From an uncultured Luteimonas sp. (GTDB lineage Bacteria > Pseudomonadota > Gammaproteobacteria > Xanthomonadales > Xanthomonadaceae), in contig CAKTDC010000034.1 in the NCBI GenBank assembly GCA_934541015.1, forward strand, positions 1 through 25,825: a stretch of DNA of 25,825 nucleotides. The letters are read 5' to 3'. Each line of letters opens with the position of its first letter. Position 1 is the first letter of the stretch. Positions 23,532 through 25,825 of this stretch are shown piece after piece. The notes below the pieces were generated by a model. The model was given only the letters and a program-made list of their open reading frames with translations. It was not told the DNA's origin and searched no databases. The position numbers and the translations under genes were made by a program.

Positions 23532-25670
23532 TCACCTGGCCAGCTGCTGCCAGAGGAAGGTCAGGTACAGCGCGTCCATGTGCGCGGCCTGGCGGTTGTC
23601 GGAAGCGCCGCCATGGCCACCTTCGATGTTCTCGTAGTAGCGGACGTCCTGGCCGGACTCGAGCATCTTCGCGTGCATCTTGCGGGCGTGGCCCGGGTGC
23701 ACGCGGTCGTCGCGGGTGGAGGTCAGCAGGATGGTCGGCGGGTACTTCTTCGCCGGATCGAACAGGTGGTAGGGCGAGAACCTGCGGATGAATTCCCACT
23801 CCTCCGGCAGGTCCGGGTTGCCGTACTCGGCCATCCACGAGGCGCCCGCGAGCAGCTTGTTGTAGCGCTGCATGTCGAGCAGCGGCACCTGGATCACCAC
23901 CGCCCCGAACAGCTCCGGGTACTGCACCAGCATGTTGCCGGTGAGCAGGCCGCCGTTGCTGCCGCCGCGGATGCCCAGGTGCGCGGGTGAGGTGATCCTG
24001 CTGGCGATCAGGTCCTGCGCCACCGCCGCGAAGTCCTCGTAGGCCTTGTGGCGGTTGGCCTTGAGCGCGGCCTGGTGCCAGCGCGGCCCGTACTCGCCGC
24101 CGCCGCGGATGTTGGCCACCGCATAGGTGCCGCCACGCTCCAGCCAGCCCTTGCCGACGCCGCCCGAATACCCCGGCGTGAGCGAGATCTCGAAGCCGCC
24201 GTAGCCGTAGAGCAGGGTCGGGTTGCCGCCGTCGAGCGCGATGTCCTTCGGCCGCACCAGGAAGTAGGGCACCCGGGTGCCGTCCTTCGAAGTGGCGAAG
24301 TGCTGTTCGACGACGTGCCCGGAGGCGTCGAAGAACGCCGGCTGGGTCTTGAGCGTTTCCGGCGCGGGCGCATCGGCGCCGGCGTCGCCCAGCATCAGCG
24401 TGGTCGGGGTGAGGTAGTCGGTGACGGTCATCCACAGCGCGTCGGACTCGTCGCTGTCGACCGCGTACGCGGAGATCGTGCCGAACGCGGGCAGGCCCGC
24501 CAGCGGCCGCCGCGACCAGCCGTCGGCGCCCGGCGTCAGCACGGTCAGCCGGTTCTTGACGTCGTCGAGCACGTTGAGCACGAGGTGGTGCTTCGTCCAC
24601 GAGAAACCGGCCAGCGAAGTGGTGTCGGAGGGCTCGAACAGCACGTCGAACTCGCGCCCGCCGGCCATGTAGGCGTCGAACTTCGCCGCCAGCAGCGAAC
24701 CGGCCGCGTAGGTCCTGCCGCCCACGGTCCAGGGCTCGCGCAGCTCCAGCGTCAGCCATTCGCGGTTGACCGACTTGTTGGCCGAGTTGGGCGCGTCGAT
24801 CCGGGTCAGCGCGCCGTCGGCGCCGACCAGGTACAGCTCGTCGTTGTAGAAGGCGAGCGTGCGGCTGACGAAGTCGCGCTCGTAGCCGGGCGTGTGGTCG
24901 CGGCCGGCGGAGATGTACATGTCGTCGGGCCTGCCCTCGTACACCACCTCGGCCGACTCGAGCGGCGTGCCGCGCTTCCACTTCTTGACGATGCGCGGAT
25001 AGCCCGATCCGGTCAGCGAGCCTTCGCCGAAATCGGTGTAGACGTAGACCGTGTCGCGGTCGATCCAGTCCAGCGCGCCCTTGGCCTCGGCGCGCTCGAA
25101 GCCGCCTTCGACGAAGCTGCGCGTGGTCATGTCGAACTCGCGGGTCACGTCGGCGTCGGCGCCGCCGCGCGAGAGATCGACCAGGCAGCGCGTGTAGTCC
25201 GGGCGCAGGCAGTTGGCGCCATGCCAGACCCACTGCCTGTCGTCGGTCAGCCCTTCGGCGCGGTTGAGCGCGTCCAGGTCGAGCACCGTTTCCCACTGCG
25301 GCTGCGGCTTGCGGTACTCCTCCAGCGTGGTGCGGCGCCAGAGCCCGCGCGGGTTCTGCTTGTCCCGCCAGAAGTTGTAGTACCACTGGCCCTGCTTGTA
25401 GACGCCGGGGATGCGCTCGTCGGAGTCGTAGATCGCCAGCAGGTCGGCTTCGAGGCTGCGGAACTCCGGCGTGTCCGCCAGCTCCGCCTCGGCCTTCGCG
25501 TTCTGCGCGCGCACCCATTCGAGCGCCTTCGGATCCTCGACCTCTTCCAGCCACTGGTGCGGGTCAGCCACGCCGGCTCCCTCCCCCTGTTCCTGTTCCT
25601 GCGCGTGCGCCGCGCCCGCGGCAAGACCGGCGGCGATCGCCGCGGCACAGAATCTGGACAGCATCGGCAT
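23532..25670 (-). CDS. Prolyl oligopeptidase (S9A), secreted
   Basis: A 712-residue prolyl oligopeptidase that cleaves short peptides after proline. A signal peptide is visible (FCAAAIAAGLAAGAAHA, cut before QEQEQ), so it should act in the periplasm or outside. Then DPHQWLEEVEDPKALEWV, the usual start of the mature enzyme, a seven-bladed propeller region, and the hydrolase domain with ANIRGGGEYGPRWH, nucleophile Ser571 in GGSNGGLL, the DDRV aspartates at 654-655 and catalytic His686 in GGHGGAS. The start at 25670 is supported by AGGAAGAGG just upstream; in-frame alternatives are 25664 and 25715. It is followed by the oligopeptidase-B-like gene. Confidence 0.93.
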   Translation of the reverse strand: MPMLSRFCAAAIAAGLAAGAAHAQEQEQGEGAGVADPHQWLEEVEDPKALEWVRAQNAKAEAELADTPEFRSLEADLLAIYDSDERIPGVYKQGQWYYNFWRDKQNPRGLWRRTTLEEYRKPQPQWETVLDLDALNRAEGLTDDRQWVWHGANCLRPDYTRCLVDLSRGGADADVTREFDMTTRSFVEGGFERAEAKGALDWIDRDTVYVYTDFGEGSLTGSGYPRIVKKWKRGTPLESAEVVYEGRPDDMYISAGRDHTPGYERDFVSRTLAFYNDELYLVGADGALTRIDAPNSANKSVNREWLTLELREPWTVGGRTYAAGSLLAAKFDAYMAGGREFDVLFEPSDTTSLAGFSWTKHHLVLNVLDDVKNRLTVLTPGADGWSRRPLAGLPAFGTISAYAVDSDESDALWMTVTDYLTPTTLMLGDAGADAPAPETLKTQPAFFDASGHVVEQHFATSKDGTRVPYFLVRPKDIALDGGNPTLLYGYGGFEISLTPGYSGGVGKGWLERGGTYAVANIRGGGEYGPRWHQAALKANRHKAYEDFAAVAQDLIASRITSPAHLGIRGGSNGGLLTGNMLVQYPELFGAVVIQVPLLDMQRYNKLLAGASWMAEYGNPDLPEEWEFIRRFSPYHLFDPAKKYPPTILLTSTRDDRVHPGHARKMHAKMLESGQDVRYYENIEGGHGGASDNRQAAHMDALYLTFLWQQLAR

Positions 25671-25716
25671 GGTGGGGCCTCTTCCTGGAGTGGATTCGAC
25701 CTTCCAAGCTAGCACA

Positions 25717-25739
25717 GCACCCCCGTCGCGCCGGGGTGC
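25717..25739 (-). terminator. Possible terminator of a gene entering from the right
   Basis: GCACCCC (25717-25723) and GGGGTGC (25733-25739) pair over seven bases with a nine-base loop. It lies just downstream of a TGA at 25748-25746 on the minus strand and upstream of the prolyl oligopeptidase. No T-run follows. Confidence 0.4.
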
Positions 25740-25745
25740 CGAAGG

Positions 25746-25825
25746 TCAGGCCGCGCGGGGCAGCCGGGCCCGCCGCGGCGCCCGCAGCGGACGCCGCATC
25801 GCGGCCACCGGCCGCCCCCGGCGCG
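25746..25825 (-). CDS. Possible C-terminal end of a minus-strand gene
   Basis: The minus strand is open from the window edge to a TGA at 25748-25746, encoding about 25 Arg/Ala/Pro-rich residues ending in RLPRAA. The presence of a hairpin directly after the stop supports a gene end, but the stretch is too short and too GC-rich to identify or to exclude chance. Confidence 0.25.
   Translation of the reverse strand, partial: RRGRPVAAMRRPLRAPRRARLPRAA

Overview
The window is high-GC, densely coded proteobacterial DNA. The order lptM-dapF-DUF484-xerC with hslVU nearby, an HslV with a 12-residue propeptide, and an attC array of the CAAGCCGA...CGGCTTAACTCAGGTGTTAG type all point to Xanthomonadaceae (Xanthomonas/Stenotrophomonas/Lysobacter/Luteimonas relatives). 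The genus cannot be fixed from the sequence alone. No rRNA, tRNA, CRISPR array, transposase or integron integrase is visible.

Region 1 (1-3188) is the distal end of a chromosomal integron cassette array. Six cassettes are separated by attC sites of 60 bp or about 113-117 bp, all oriented left to right, so the integrase and attI should lie to the left of the window. Five cassettes carry small genes: a HAD phosphatase, a PAP2-type membrane phosphatase, a lipoprotein, a three-helix membrane protein and a conserved unknown. The first cassette has no convincing gene, but is rich in CTTCGG hexamers and hairpins and may encode a structured RNA. The last attC is cut off just after its R'' core, marking the end of the array. 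Base composition is visibly less GC-rich than in the rest of the window.

Region 2 (3253-10047) holds chromosomal genes: a DCC thiol-disulfide oxidoreductase (DUF393), ubiE, a lone GspE/PilB-type ATPase, an Fcy1-like cytosine deaminase, a YhiN/HI0933-like flavoprotein and a membrane acyltransferase with a strong hairpin just before its start codon. REP-like GC-rich palindromes sit in several spacers.

Region 3 (10048-12130) is the heat-shock protease operon hslVU (minus strand), with a good sigma-32-type promoter in front of hslV and a GGGATTC-heptamer repeat between the two genes.

Region 4 (12228-16880) looks like an accessory module inserted between hslV and xerC. A divergent pair, a quinone-oxidoreductase-like MDR enzyme (minus) and an HxlR regulator (plus), share overlapping promoters and a perfect palindrome. 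Behind the regulator follow, translationally coupled, a DsbA-fold isomerase/GST-kappa protein, an atypical SDR, a hotdog thioesterase and a second MDR enzyme. The module ends next to a short decayed sequence resembling the 3' end of xerC. I read it as an electrophile or aromatic-compound response operon; the substrate is unknown.

Region 5 (17003-21058, minus) carries a small Cys4 protein, a DUF1203 protein, then xerC, DUF484, dapF, lptM and a DUF454/YbaN membrane protein. Region 6 (21091-25825) has a REP element and two adjacent S9A serine peptidases, an oligopeptidase-B-like lipoprotein and a secreted prolyl oligopeptidase, both facing the cell envelope. The window closes with a hairpin and the possible tail of another minus-strand gene.
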